A DNA stretch of 39,929 nucleotides from Pirellulaceae bacterium (GCA_016784735.1 JADHUC010000078.1:1-39929), one strand, 5' to 3'. Counted from the first letter of the stretch, positions 7,083 to 16,510 are shown. Made by a program: numbers and translations. The notes: generated by a model from the sequence alone, not told the origin.

Positions 7083-8150
7083 TTAGAAACTCTCAAGCGT
7101 CAGCCCGTCGTTGCGCACGCCCAGCTTGTACCGGAGCGTGTGACTAATACTCTGGTTGAAGAAATGCACGGTCGCGTCAGCCAGCAGGGCTTGAGCACCA
7201 CCGGGATGGTAACTGCTCCAGCCATGGCAGCGCCGATCGCCGGGCCCCTGCAACCAAGCTCGGTTCTTGTTGTTCATCGGGTTGCGAATGCTATTGATGG
7301 CACCCAGCGGGCTCATCCACGCGGCATCGTCAGTAGAACGCTGGTCGAAAGTTGCGCCGTTGCCGCCGCGCCAGTGCATGTCTTCAAAGGCCATGATCGT
7401 GTTGGAGGTGCCGTCGGAGATATCACCCACACGGACGGACCCCATGTACTTGAAGACACCATTCAGATTGGCTTGGCTACTCAGAGATTCTCCATTCACC
7501 GACGGAGTGCCGGGATTGGCCCCCCTTCGGAACATGTTTGGAAAATCTGCCGCGGCTTCGATATTGAACTCGGGCACGGCAGCGCAATCCTTCCAACCGC
7601 TCCAGACGTGCCCAATGTTGCCCACATAGTCGGTGCGAGCAGCAGGACCTACCGGGCCCCACCTATAGCCAGGCACTTGGTCTGGCCATGTAAGGACCGG
7701 ATCGCGTGGTGTAGACGGACACAACAGAGTGCCGATTGGCCTCCTGGCAATTGTCCGGTTGATGGGCGTAGCAAACATGAAGCACTGTGCGGACGGCGGC
7801 AAATCCCTCTCGATGCGGCTGTACAGGGCATCTTCTTCCAGGTACGGCAAGACCTTGACAATCCATGAGAGCTGAAGCCATCGGCCGCGAGGTTGTCCGG
7901 GATACCGACTGTTGCCGGAATCGTAATTCCACGGTAAACGCTCTTTGAAATTGTTGGCGTAGTTGTGACACGCCAAACCGAGTTGTTTCAAATTGTTCGC
8001 GCACTCCGCACGCCTTGCGGCCTCCCGAGCCGCCTGGACGGCCGGCAGGAGAAGGGCAATCAAGATGGCAATAATGGCAATGACAACCAGCAACTCCACG
8101 AGCGTGAAGCCTCGATGCCGTGAACACGGCCCGAAATGTCGCTGCGACAT
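7083..8150 (-). CDS. DUF1559 pseudopilin-like protein
   Basis: A 355-residue planctomycete DUF1559 protein. A short basic leader ends in R-G/FTLVELLVVIAIIAILIALLLPAVQ, the type IV prepilin cleavage and methylation motif with its hydrophobic helix. REAARRAECANNLKQLGLACHNY follows, which is the standard start of the globular domain. Near the C-terminus, HPGGAQALLADATVHF corresponds to the family's H-x9-DG tail, but with DA in place of DG. The start has GGGAGTGAT upstream. It lies 57 bp downstream of the lipoprotein gene on the same strand, probably one operon. It is expected to be processed by a prepilin peptidase and exposed outside the inner membrane; the precise function of the family is unknown. 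It is a close paralog of the gene at 10418. Confidence 0.92.
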   Translation of the reverse strand: MSQRHFGPCSRHRGFTLVELLVVIAIIAILIALLLPAVQAAREAARRAECANNLKQLGLACHNYANNFKERLPWNYDSGNSRYPGQPRGRWLQLSWIVKVLPYLEEDALYSRIERDLPPSAQCFMFATPINRTIARRPIGTLLCPSTPRDPVLTWPDQVPGYRWGPVGPAARTDYVGNIGHVWSGWKDCAAVPEFNIEAAADFPNMFRRGANPGTPSVNGESLSSQANLNGVFKYMGSVRVGDISDGTSNTIMAFEDMHWRGGNGATFDQRSTDDAAWMSPLGAINSIRNPMNNKNRAWLQGPGDRRCHGWSSYHPGGAQALLADATVHFFNQSISHTLRYKLGVRNDGLTLESF

Positions 8151-8207
8151 GATATCACTCCCGCAGAGGAACCGAAGAAAACAGAAACGAAAGCTATGAG
8201 GCAGCGC

Positions 8208-8714
8208 TCAACCATCGTCTGGATTTGTGTTGGTATCTGCACCGGCACCGGAAGCGCTCGACGGGATATCTATATCGATGTTTTTGGTTCCCGAAGTCAC
8301 TTCAACTTCTTTCGGGGTTGTCGACGCGTCCGTGTATTGCTTGGGTATCACGTCCGACTTGGCGATCGGAAGTTCGGGATCAGCATCCGAACCACTCTCC
8401 ATGTACGAAATATCGCCGCCCGTATCGGGCACCAGCACAACTTTGTACTTCCCGGCCATGGCCCCCGGTGTGCCCGTGATCCCAGTGTACAGCTTATAGC
8501 TGCCATCGTTGCCAACCTGGCCGCTGGCCACTTGATTGGACTTGTCAATCGGATGGAAGTCAATCCTGCAACCCTTGGCCGGCTTACCGCCGATGGTAAC
8601 CTTGCCACTTACGGGAATTGTCTTCGGTCCCGACGAACCACAACCAGCGATTGCTGCGGCAGTCAGCGCAGCGCACACACCCAACAGAACGGAACGGAAA
8701 GAATGCCTTGCCAT
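8208..8714 (-). CDS. Lipoprotein with carboxypeptidase-regulatory-like (transthyretin-like) fold
   Basis: A 168-residue exported lipoprotein. The signal peptide ends in a lipobox AIAGC with Cys25 as the lipidated residue. The mature part opens with IPVSGKVTIGGKPAKGCRIDFHP and contains GSYKLYTGITGTPGAMAGKYKVVLVP, the layout of small planctomycete beta-sandwich proteins that accompany DUF1559 genes. The tail is Ser/Ala/Asp/Asn-rich and low in complexity. ATG 8714 has GGGGAG at a good distance. It is the first gene of a two-gene operon with the DUF1559 gene at 7083-8150, a pairing seen widely in this phylum, so the two probably act together at the cell surface. No catalytic residues are visible. 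Confidence 0.85.
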   Translation of the reverse strand: MARHSFRSVLLGVCAALTAAAIAGCGSSGPKTIPVSGKVTIGGKPAKGCRIDFHPIDKSNQVASGQVGNDGSYKLYTGITGTPGAMAGKYKVVLVPDTGGDISYMESGSDADPELPIAKSDVIPKQYTDASTTPKEVEVTSGTKNIDIDIPSSASGAGADTNTNPDDG

Positions 8715-9108
8715 GTCACCGGCTCCCCAACGACTCGTAAAGTCCTATTGATTCCACAACACAATCTCCAGTCTAACAGCCAGAATCCGTGGCTGTCCAG
8801 TCTCGGTAACCCAAGAACACCAAGATGCTTCCACCTGTAAGAATTAGGCGAACGGAAGAAAAGAACTTGCCCGCTGGATCGGCTTCCCGGCGCGTCCGGA
8901 CGGCGTAGGTGAAACGAGTTGGGCTAAGCGCAGAAGGTCCGGATTTCACCGTTTGGCCGCGAAAAACATTGACAGGGGATGTGAAATGTGTTTCGATTAT
9001 TAGAAGCGGATGAGCCGGGGTGTGTATCGGCTCGGCTTGTCCTTGCTCGCAGGCGCCGTTTTCTTCGGTCTCATTGTATTTATTGCCCTTTTTTCAAGGA
9101 GCGCCGTA
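8715..9108. other. Divergent intergenic region upstream of two DUF1559 loci
   Basis: This 394-bp stretch separates the minus-strand lipoprotein/DUF1559 operon from the plus-strand DUF1559 gene and should hold promoters for both. I see no convincing gene. An in-frame extension of the plus-strand DUF1559 gene reaches back to 9010 with a hydrophobic stretch, but the AAGGAG at 9096-9101 points to the ATG at 9109. Confidence 0.6.
8969..9000 (+). promoter_or_regulatory. Possible sigma70-type promoter for the DUF1559 gene at 9109
   Basis: A perfect TTGACA at 8969-8974 is followed after 20 bases by GATTAT (8995-9000), which matches TATAAT at four positions. The spacing is longer than the usual 17, so this is tentative. 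It would give a leader of about 100 nt. Confidence 0.25.
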
Positions 9109-10335
9109 ATGCGAAGGATACTGGCCAGACGCGCGTTTACCCTTGTCGAGCTGTTGGTCGTCATTACGATCATTGGCATCTTGATTGCGTTGCTGCTTCC
9201 TGCACTTCAGGCCGCTCGCGAAGCGGCGCGCAGGACGGAGTGCAGCAACAATCTCAAGAACATCGCTCTGGCTCTGCAGGGCTATCACAACAACTACGAG
9301 ATGATGCCCATGGGAGCGATGCACAGCGGAGGCAATCCCGCTGGTGCCACCAACTACATGCGGGGGCCGGTTCTGGGGCCGTCCTGGTGGTACGCCATCC
9401 TGCCGTTCGTGGAGCGACGTAGCCTTTACGATGACATCGCACAAGGCACGCGGCCCGGCTACTATCTCGACCTGAATTCGCTGAACGGGAGCTTGGCGAA
9501 CTTCAACGCTCGGAACATCAATCAGAATCTCCCCGGTCGCCCGCTGGACAAGTTCGCTCCTCAATTCATGCGCTGCCCCACCAGCCCGTTGCCGAAAATG
9601 GAAAACCAGACCGGCACCATCCTGATGCCGAGTTATGTGGGTATCGCCGGCGGCACGGACATCGCGTGGGATACGTACCCCGGACCCTGGCTGTACCTAC
9701 AGCGGTGGGGCATACCCACCTTTACGCTCACCGACACGACCTACCGAAACCGTTACTTCTGCCGGACCCGGGATGCTGGAATCCTCACGGAAAGTGGGAT
9801 GCTTCCGCCCTGCAAGCACGTCAGCATAGCTCTTTGCTCGGACGGAACATCCAATACCATGATCGTCGGCGAGCAATCGGGCTGGTTGCGGGACGTAGAC
9901 ACGACGAGGTCGGTCAAGTATCACGGGGATCCGGGATGGAACCGCGATCCGACGGCGAACCGCGATTTCTGGGCCGACCTTCGCGGTGGTTGGTTGTCGG
10001 GAACGAACGAGTATTTGACCGTTGAACAGCGACACTTGAACGCACTGCCTAGTGTCCCTGAGTGGACGGCGAACCTGTTCAACGTAACCACCGTCCGTTA
10101 CAAGCCAAACGTGAAGGATGTGCTCGGTGCGGGCGGCGCGGACGGCGCACCGGGTTGCTCGGAAGTACACGAGGCCGGCCGGGGAATCAACAATCCCCTG
10201 CAATCGGCGCACCGCGATGGTATTGCGGTTGCCTTCGTCGACGGTTCGGTCCACTTCATCGCCGACACCACGGACCTCGGCATCTTGTTGCGGCTTGCCA
10301 TCCGCGACGACGGCCTGGATGTCGAGATGGAATAG
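9109..10335 (+). CDS. DUF1559 pseudopilin-like protein
   Basis: A 408-residue DUF1559 protein from ATG 9109, chosen because AAGGAG lies seven bases upstream and the resulting leader (MRRILARRA/FTLVELLVV) is a normal short prepilin leader. The helix ITIIGILIALLLPALQAAREAARRTECSNNLKN is typical. The middle contains MIVGEQSGW and WADLRGGW-type segments common in the family. The tail HRDGIAVAFVDGSVHFI fits H-x9-DG (H, then VDG). It is the more divergent of the three copies here and has its own upstream region. It was probably secreted and processed by prepilin peptidase; the role of the family is unknown. The gene is 82 bp upstream of the next DUF1559 gene and could be co-transcribed with it. Confidence 0.9.
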   Translation: MRRILARRAFTLVELLVVITIIGILIALLLPALQAAREAARRTECSNNLKNIALALQGYHNNYEMMPMGAMHSGGNPAGATNYMRGPVLGPSWWYAILPFVERRSLYDDIAQGTRPGYYLDLNSLNGSLANFNARNINQNLPGRPLDKFAPQFMRCPTSPLPKMENQTGTILMPSYVGIAGGTDIAWDTYPGPWLYLQRWGIPTFTLTDTTYRNRYFCRTRDAGILTESGMLPPCKHVSIALCSDGTSNTMIVGEQSGWLRDVDTTRSVKYHGDPGWNRDPTANRDFWADLRGGWLSGTNEYLTVEQRHLNALPSVPEWTANLFNVTTVRYKPNVKDVLGAGGADGAPGCSEVHEAGRGINNPLQSAHRDGIAVAFVDGSVHFIADTTDLGILLRLAIRDDGLDVEME

Positions 10336-10417
10336 GGCGAGCAGCCAGGATTGCCTCAGTGGATTCTGGTCGAGCTTTGTCCCCGGCGCCTTCTACTGCT
10401 GTTAGAGGAGTGATGTT

Positions 10418-11545
10418 ATGCGGAACATGGGATTTGCACTGCACCGACGTGTAGGGTTCACCTTGGTGGAGTTGCTCGTCGTCATCATGATCATCGGGAT
10501 TCTGGTCGCCCTGCTGCTGCCGGCCATTCAGGCGGCTCGAGAGGCCGCAAGACGCACGCGCTGCACCAACAATCTGAAGCAGCTCGTGTTGGCGTGCCAG
10601 GGCTACGCTGAGAAGCACAAAGAACGCCTGCCGTGGAACTCGGATCCTGCATGGATGAGTCGCCAGCAGCCACCCCCTTTTGCCGACGGCAGCGTAGCTC
10701 ACAAGGCAAGTACCAAGTATTGGCGGATGAGAGATTTCTCTTGGATCGTTGCCACGCTACCTTACCTGGAACAGCAGAATCTCTATGACCGGATCAACTT
10801 CGATGATTGGGAGGGAAACTGGGGCACCAACCGATACCCCAGACCCGCCCCGAATGTTGAGCTTCGCAAACGGATCCTGCCCGTGTTGCTGTGTCCGTCC
10901 AACGATCAAGAGCCGGTGAATGACCATCAGAACGTCGGGTATCGAAAAGGAAATGCCGGCGGACCCCTCGCTGCGCGCACGGACTATGTCGGCAATATGG
11001 GACACGTTTATGGAGGATGGAGGAATTGTGCCTGCGTTCCCGACTTCTTCGATTGGACGGGCCAACGCCGGTTTTTGAGAGGCACCAACCCCGGTACGCC
11101 TTGGGTCAACGGCGACTGGGACACCCACTTACCGCGACTCCAAGGGCTGTTCTACTACCGTGGCTCGGCGCGACTGAGTGAGATTACTGACGGCACGTCC
11201 CTAACCATTGCCGTGTTCGAAGACTATCACTGGCGCGGCCCTATCGAAAACAGCAGTCGCTTCGATACCGGGGTGACCGTCGACGCGGCTTGGATGAGTC
11301 CTCTGGCTGCGATCGGCAACCTGCGCAACCCAATGAACAACCGAAACCCGCTGTGGCGTCTTTGTACGGGGCACACCACCGGCGACGTGCGATGCCATGG
11401 TTGGAGCAGCAACCATCCCGGAGGCGCCCTGGCGGCTTATGCGGACGGCACGGTCGAGTTCTTCAGTGAGGATATCGACCATGTCGTGCGTTACGCCTTG
11501 GCCACGCGCAACGGCCACGAGTCGTTCGCCGACCGCGGCCAATAG
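10418..11545 (+). CDS. DUF1559 pseudopilin-like protein
   Basis: A 375-residue DUF1559 protein. The leader is MRNMGFALHRRVG/FTLVELLVVIMIIGILVALLLPAIQ, followed by REAARRTRCTNNLKQL. The C-terminus has HPGGALAAYADGTVEFF, an intact H-x9-DG. The start is supported by AGAGGAG upstream. Several blocks (RTDYVGNMGHVYGGWRNCA, NPMNNRNPLWR, CHGWSSNHPGGA) align closely with the minus-strand copy at 7083-8150 (RTDYVGNIGHVWSGWKDCA, NPMNNKNRAW, CHGWSSYHPGGA), so these two are recent paralogs, while the intervening copy is more distant. Extracytoplasmic, function unknown. Confidence 0.92.
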   Translation: MRNMGFALHRRVGFTLVELLVVIMIIGILVALLLPAIQAAREAARRTRCTNNLKQLVLACQGYAEKHKERLPWNSDPAWMSRQQPPPFADGSVAHKASTKYWRMRDFSWIVATLPYLEQQNLYDRINFDDWEGNWGTNRYPRPAPNVELRKRILPVLLCPSNDQEPVNDHQNVGYRKGNAGGPLAARTDYVGNMGHVYGGWRNCACVPDFFDWTGQRRFLRGTNPGTPWVNGDWDTHLPRLQGLFYYRGSARLSEITDGTSLTIAVFEDYHWRGPIENSSRFDTGVTVDAAWMSPLAAIGNLRNPMNNRNPLWRLCTGHTTGDVRCHGWSSNHPGGALAAYADGTVEFFSEDIDHVVRYALATRNGHESFADRGQ

Positions 11546-11573
11546 ACCCAGCAAGACGGATTTCCAGTCTTAA

Positions 11574-11601
11574 CGTGGGGACGTTTCCAACGTGCCCCAC
11601 G
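11574..11601. terminator. Hairpin between convergent genes, GTGGGG...CCCCAC family
   Basis: CGTGGGGACGTT, a three-base loop and AACGTGCCCCACG form a 12-bp stem with one bulged base. It sits in the 109-bp gap between the ends of the convergent DUF1559 and heparinase-like genes, where a bidirectional terminator would be useful. There is no T-tract. The same sequence family recurs at 36276-36322. Confidence 0.5.
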
Positions 11602-11654
11602 ACAAACGCGCAGAGCGGCCAAATCTCAGCGTGTGAGAATCTTCCCGAATCGCA

Positions 11655-14549
11655 CTACGGGCCGTCGGCTGTCGCGAAGACGGCCATAGCCGGCATCTCG
11701 AACCGTCTGGCTGGCTGGGCCTCGAAGCCGCGGCCGTCGCGTTTGGTGAACACTCGCGTGAGACCTGCGGACCGCTCGACGGCTACGATAGGGTAGGCTC
11801 GACGAAACCGTTCGTCGGTGGCGAAGAATGTCTGGCCGACGACGTCACGATCCGGGAATTCACCCTTGACCGCGAAATACGACTCGCCCGATTGGCTCTG
11901 TGTTGCCACTATCTCTCCTTGGAACACGGCAACGGGCTGGCTTAACCGGATGTCCGGTGTGGTCAATTGCATGCCCTCCACCACGGCGGCCCAAGTCGGT
12001 TTGCCATCGGCGGCGCAGAGGACTGCGGTGAGGCGACCGTCGGTGACTATCTCGGTTTCTTCCCACCGAACGCGAAGCGGCTTCGGGTTCGTCATGCTGA
12101 TAACGATGTCCGTTCCTGCGGATGTTGTGATGGCCACTGCCACAGCGCCGGCGCCATTGCCGGTAGTGATCGGCAGCAGACGGACGCTTTCGACAAGCCG
12201 GCGATCGGCCGGATTGCCGGCAAAGACCGAGACAAACTTGTCGGCCTGATTCTCGCCGTCGCATCGACGCACTACGTAAGGCAACGTTGCGCCTCGATCC
12301 GTGTTTCGGTGATTTCGTTGTCCCCATCCGTCACCCACGATGACCGTTTCTCCCGGCTGACCCGGTGCCAAAGCACGGAACTCGTAGCCGCCGTCAAGCG
12401 TCCAGGCGATGCTCCACGCGGACGTACCGGCGGCTTCCCGCGCATTATCCAGCGGCAGAGACTCCTCCTTCGATTCGCTGTCGGCAGAAGACGACGGGGC
12501 AAGCGACAGGCCTTCGATCCGGTACTGACCGCCCGGTCCGTGAAATACGTATTCCCTCCGCGAACCGCCGCCTGCCCGAAAGATGTCGACCAGGTACGAT
12601 CCCGACTGGCCGTGATCTATCAACACGCACGTGCGGCGGTACGTCGAATCAGGGCCGTACGCGTCCGACGAGGCTTCCATCATTTTGACCCTGGGCGTAA
12701 CACTGAAGAGCTGAAAGTTGCCGCCGCGGCCTTGCCTCTGCTGGTCGCGACCGTCGATCAACACCAGGTTGTGGGCAAACGTGCGATAGGTCTGGTACTT
12801 GTCGGGATGGTCCCACAAATAGCCTAGGTCCGACAACAACTCGCGGCCGTCCTTCCAGTAGTACAGATTCAGACTGTCCAGATGGTGATGGCCGCCGTAG
12901 TCGCTGGCATTCAGCATTGCCAGGCTCTCGCGACCGTCCGGTCCGGTCCGCAGGTAACCTTGGGCCAGGAAGGGAAACACCGTGTTGGGCAATCGCAACG
13001 CAGGCACGTCTCGGTCTTCCAGACCCGGCTCGCGCAGAAAGACCGCGTCGCGAACCGATCCGCCTGAAAGGTCTCCGCCGGCCATCTCCTTCAACAACGC
13101 CACGTGCTCGTCGGTGGGATACGCGACCGCGATCAATTCCGCGAAGTGCGCGCCGATGCTGGTCGTGCGATACGAGTCGGCGGACGGCGGAAAGCGGAGG
13201 TCGCCCTGAAGCGTCCATATCAGACCTTGCCAGCAGGCGCCGTAACGAGTGTCTCGGCAGGCGTTGAAACGGTCCAGTCTCTGGCCATCTGCTCCGGCGT
13301 AGCCCGGCGGATCCGAGTAGTCGCGAAACGCCAGGGCAAACGGGCGAATGCCGCTCATCGTCATCAGCGCATATGCGGGCGATTCCGATGTGCCTCCGTC
13401 GGGCAGGAACCAGTCGTCCACGCAGCGCTGGAATCCTTCGAGGCCGAAGCGGACCAAGCCCGGATGCCCGACGCACATCCCCACGACCGCCGCACCGGCA
13501 CGATTGCCCACGGACTTGTTGTTGATCGCCGGATCGCACACCGCCAAGTAGACGCTTTCCAGCAGCAAGTCGTGCTCGATGCGCTTCCTCTCCTCATTCG
13601 AGTAAATGGGCGCGCCGTCCTCCGTGGCCGTACAGGTCAAATCGTAGGCCAGCGTGACTCGCACGACCCAGCCGCCGTCCATGCCGGACGAGCCGATCCG
13701 GCTGGCCGACCAATAGCCGGTGTAGATTTTTCGATTGGGCTTGTTGGGTGGATAGACAAGCTCGTCTTCCGGCAGGTTGTTGATCCGCCGGGCGGCCACG
13801 TGCGGGTCCATGCCCGCGTACTCGCCGTACCCGTAACCCGCTCGCACAAGGTATTCGGGAAACACCTCGGCAAAGCGAAGCAAGATGGTCTTCACGCCGC
13901 GGGCGTAGCGGGCGTCTTCGGTCAGTGCGTATGCCAGGGCCAGCGAGTCGGCCAGCCCAGCCATGTGGGAGACCTTTCGGGCACGGATGATGCCGGAAAT
14001 GGACGGCCGAGCCTGCCGATAACCGAAACACTTGAACGTCTCGCCGCCGATGAACGTGAATTTCTGCCCGCGCCCCCAAGTACACTCGATTTCAACACTC
14101 TCGGGAAATTCCTCGTTGGGAAACACCGTCTTGCAGACGGAGCAGGCGATCCGCTCCGGACGAGACGACGACCAATTCCATTGTCCATTCGGATGCCAAG
14201 GCAGCCCTTTCTCGCGGCACGCCGGACACGGCCCAACACAGCCGGGCGTGGTGGGCTCGATCATTGCCTCGACGTATTCGACGGATAGCCGTTCGAGAAT
14301 GCTATCCGCCGAGCTGCGAACTCGTTTCTCGTAAGCTCGCGCCCACGCATACCGCCGCACGTTCTCTTTGGCTCGCGAGAGGTCTTCCGGCTTGATCAGC
14401 GTCGCTGGGTGGACGACCTGTTCGCGGTACTTCTGCCAGTCCGACCAATCGGCCACGCCCGGCGGCGGGTCATCGCCGACGGCCCATTCGGCGCAAAGCA
14501 ACACCAGGAAGAAGACGCACCCCAAGCCGGCCTGTTTCAAACGCACCAT
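11655..14549 (-). CDS. Heparinase II/III-like polysaccharide lyase, exported
   Basis: A 964-residue exported protein from ATG 14549, which has GGAG at the right distance; the frame extends farther upstream, but only as a shadow of the sialidase gene. The signal peptide covers about residues 1-25 (GCVFFLVLLCAEWAVGD). A cysteine cluster (C104, C108, C111 and C136, C139) suggests a small zinc ribbon ahead of an (alpha/alpha)-toroid domain (about 190-530, including NKSVGNRAGA at 344-353 and GTSESPAY at 386-393). The heparinase II/III C-terminal motif appears as SDYGGHHHLDSLNLYYWKDG (549-568), followed by AHNLVLIDG (592-600). The family cleaves uronic-acid glycans by beta-elimination; the substrate here is unknown. 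It follows the sialidase-like gene by 29 bp in one operon. The last 350 residues are beta-rich. Confidence 0.85.
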   Translation of the reverse strand: MVRLKQAGLGCVFFLVLLCAEWAVGDDPPPGVADWSDWQKYREQVVHPATLIKPEDLSRAKENVRRYAWARAYEKRVRSSADSILERLSVEYVEAMIEPTTPGCVGPCPACREKGLPWHPNGQWNWSSSRPERIACSVCKTVFPNEEFPESVEIECTWGRGQKFTFIGGETFKCFGYRQARPSISGIIRARKVSHMAGLADSLALAYALTEDARYARGVKTILLRFAEVFPEYLVRAGYGYGEYAGMDPHVAARRINNLPEDELVYPPNKPNRKIYTGYWSASRIGSSGMDGGWVVRVTLAYDLTCTATEDGAPIYSNEERKRIEHDLLLESVYLAVCDPAINNKSVGNRAGAAVVGMCVGHPGLVRFGLEGFQRCVDDWFLPDGGTSESPAYALMTMSGIRPFALAFRDYSDPPGYAGADGQRLDRFNACRDTRYGACWQGLIWTLQGDLRFPPSADSYRTTSIGAHFAELIAVAYPTDEHVALLKEMAGGDLSGGSVRDAVFLREPGLEDRDVPALRLPNTVFPFLAQGYLRTGPDGRESLAMLNASDYGGHHHLDSLNLYYWKDGRELLSDLGYLWDHPDKYQTYRTFAHNLVLIDGRDQQRQGRGGNFQLFSVTPRVKMMEASSDAYGPDSTYRRTCVLIDHGQSGSYLVDIFRAGGGSRREYVFHGPGGQYRIEGLSLAPSSSADSESKEESLPLDNAREAAGTSAWSIAWTLDGGYEFRALAPGQPGETVIVGDGWGQRNHRNTDRGATLPYVVRRCDGENQADKFVSVFAGNPADRRLVESVRLLPITTGNGAGAVAVAITTSAGTDIVISMTNPKPLRVRWEETEIVTDGRLTAVLCAADGKPTWAAVVEGMQLTTPDIRLSQPVAVFQGEIVATQSQSGESYFAVKGEFPDRDVVGQTFFATDERFRRAYPIVAVERSAGLTRVFTKRDGRGFEAQPARRFEMPAMAVFATADGP

Positions 14550-14578
14550 GTCGATCTCCATTCCTTCTGCTCGAATCG

Positions 14579-16510
14579 TCATCGTTTTCGACGGTACCGG
14601 ACCGCCGCCAGTCGCAATTGGTTCTCGCGAACGCCCGTCTCCGTCAGCAGATACTCCTTGGCGCCATATCCAACCAAGAGCTTTCCGGGGCCGATCTCTA
14701 CCACGTCGGTGTAGCCCGAGTATGGTGTCGTATCGACCGCCGTGAGATCCGCCCAAGTGCGACCGCCATCGCGGCTGAAAGCGATCATTGCGCCTGGGCG
14801 ACCGTAGCTCATCACTACCTGCCCGTCGCTCAGCACGGCCAGGCTCGGGTAGGCGCCTTCCAAGCCGGTGCGACAAGGCTGTGACCAAGTGCGACCGTCG
14901 TCTCGGCTGTCGCTCCACATGATCGGATTGTCCTGACAACCGGGATCCCGTTCGTTGCCCGTGCGCATGACGGCCAAAAGCCTCCCATCCGGCAGACGCC
15001 GCATGGAACCTTCGTTGTATCCTTCGCTGCCGATCTGGTCGTAGCCGATGGTCGTTACGTAGTTCCAGTTCAGCCCATCGTCATCCGATTCGCACACATA
15101 CGTCCGCGAATAGGGCCGTCCGCGCCCGTAGGGACACAGCGCGATATCGCTCTTGAACCATCCGCCAAAAAGCCCAACGAGCGAACCGTTGTCTCGCACG
15201 ACGATTGACCGCATGAACAAGGGGCCGAGGTGAAGAGCGTGACCCATAGCGGCTTTGGCCTCGGGTACGTTGACTCTCGCTTGCGTTTTCTGAAAGCTCC
15301 GACCGCCGTCGTGGGAAAGCGATCGTTGTACGGTGTACCAGCCTTGCTGGCCTTCTACGGGCAGACAACGATAGTCGATGCCCAGGATTCGCCCGTCGCT
15401 AAGCGTTTCGGCGCCAGCGCCGAATCCGTCGTTCGCCCCTTGCCACGTCCGTCCGCCATCGGTGGATCGTTTGTTCTCGCACAGCAGCGTACCGTCACGC
15501 GACTTGGCGAAGCGGCCGAAGTGCGTGCCCTCGGCAAAGAACCAGGAATCCTCCACCGTCACTTCCAGCACGTCGTCCGGTCGGCGGACCTTGATGGCGA
15601 AGGTTCGATAGTCAACCGTCTTGCCAGCGCGTCCCATGGCATCCAATCGCAAGTGATGGACGCCTGGGGGCCAGTCTCGTGTGTCCAGTTCCAGTGCGAT
15701 ACTTCCTTCGGCCCGATCGCGGTCTAGTTCGTCGTTGTCCGACACGCCTTGAGACGCAGTAGGATAGTAGGACTTCTTCTTCGCCGCGTCGTACTCGAAA
15801 CCCGGCAGCACATCCTCTTCGGCAATGTGGAACGGATCTGCAAGCTGCACGCGGGCCATGGCGCCAAGTCGACCTCGCATCGCAATCCTCACCGCCTCTC
15901 CCGCCTCGATTGTCGTTGGTTCGACCTTGAAGGCGGCTATTGCTCGGCTGATCCGCAGCGATGTTGAGCCGAGGTCCTCGATGCACACGCGGTCGCCGTC
16001 AACCGTGACGACAAAGTCGTGCCGGGCCGCCACAAAGGGGCCCGTTGCAGGTCGACAACTCGCGAAGAAGGCGAAAGCGTAGGTGCCGTCCTTCCATCGC
16101 TTTGTGCTGATCCCAATGGCAAATGCCTGCTCGCGGGGATCGCCGTCTAACTTGCCGTTGTCGAAAAGGAAGTAGCGGCCGTCTTCGGCCACGTAATACC
16201 GACCGTTGGCGTAAAGCGGAAAACCTGGAATCGTATCCTCCTTCCGGACATCGTCAGCCGTCCGCAGGATGAAGCTTCCCAGCTTGACTCCCGTCGCCGT
16301 CGCCCTGGCATGGATTGTAAACGATTGGCCCAAGGGAAGTTCCAGCGGCTCGATGCGAAACTCGGCCAACTCGATGCGCGCCCCGGCACCAAGCGTGTTC
16401 GATGTCATCAACGAAATCAGCCAAACGCAGCCGAAGGCCAGAGACGCTTTCATGTCTATATGCCAAGACGAGCGTCGAGGGGTACCGTGACCTAAACTGT
16501 TTCGAAGCAT
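14579..16510 (-). CDS. BNR/Asp-box sialidase-like protein, exported
   Basis: A 643-residue protein from an ATG at 16510 directly behind GGAGGTGATG, the strongest ribosome-binding site in the area; ATG 16453 gives a more compact signal peptide (MKASLAFGCVWLISLMTSNTLG) and is the alternative. The first 300 residues form two beta-sandwich-like repeats (RIELAEFRIEPLELPLGQSF; FKVEPTTIEAGEAVRI). The remainder is a six-bladed sialidase-type propeller with Asp boxes: STDGGRTW, SHDGGRSF, SDDDGLNW, SRDDGRTW and SRDGGRTW. It is probably an extracytoplasmic glycosidase or glycan-binding protein. I cannot confirm the full arginine triad and nucleophile of true neuraminidases, so sialic acid should not be assumed as substrate. 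First gene of an operon with the heparinase-like lyase. Confidence 0.85.
   Translation of the reverse strand: MLRNSLGHGTPRRSSWHIDMKASLAFGCVWLISLMTSNTLGAGARIELAEFRIEPLELPLGQSFTIHARATATGVKLGSFILRTADDVRKEDTIPGFPLYANGRYYVAEDGRYFLFDNGKLDGDPREQAFAIGISTKRWKDGTYAFAFFASCRPATGPFVAARHDFVVTVDGDRVCIEDLGSTSLRISRAIAAFKVEPTTIEAGEAVRIAMRGRLGAMARVQLADPFHIAEEDVLPGFEYDAAKKKSYYPTASQGVSDNDELDRDRAEGSIALELDTRDWPPGVHHLRLDAMGRAGKTVDYRTFAIKVRRPDDVLEVTVEDSWFFAEGTHFGRFAKSRDGTLLCENKRSTDGGRTWQGANDGFGAGAETLSDGRILGIDYRCLPVEGQQGWYTVQRSLSHDGGRSFQKTQARVNVPEAKAAMGHALHLGPLFMRSIVVRDNGSLVGLFGGWFKSDIALCPYGRGRPYSRTYVCESDDDGLNWNYVTTIGYDQIGSEGYNEGSMRRLPDGRLLAVMRTGNERDPGCQDNPIMWSDSRDDGRTWSQPCRTGLEGAYPSLAVLSDGQVVMSYGRPGAMIAFSRDGGRTWADLTAVDTTPYSGYTDVVEIGPGKLLVGYGAKEYLLTETGVRENQLRLAAVRYRRKR

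Noticed and set aside
6599..7868. Plus-strand reading frames through the STAND remnant and the DUF1559 gene
   Set aside because: They lie opposite recognisable minus-strand sequence and encode no recognisable protein.
9010..9108. Upstream start for the DUF1559 gene giving an extra hydrophobic segment
   Set aside because: AAGGAG is placed for ATG 9109, and a prepilin leader is normally short.
14550..14939. N-terminal extension of the heparinase-like gene to 14939
   Set aside because: The extension is Arg-rich and overlaps the sialidase-like gene out of frame; ATG 14549 has GGAG upstream and starts a signal peptide.
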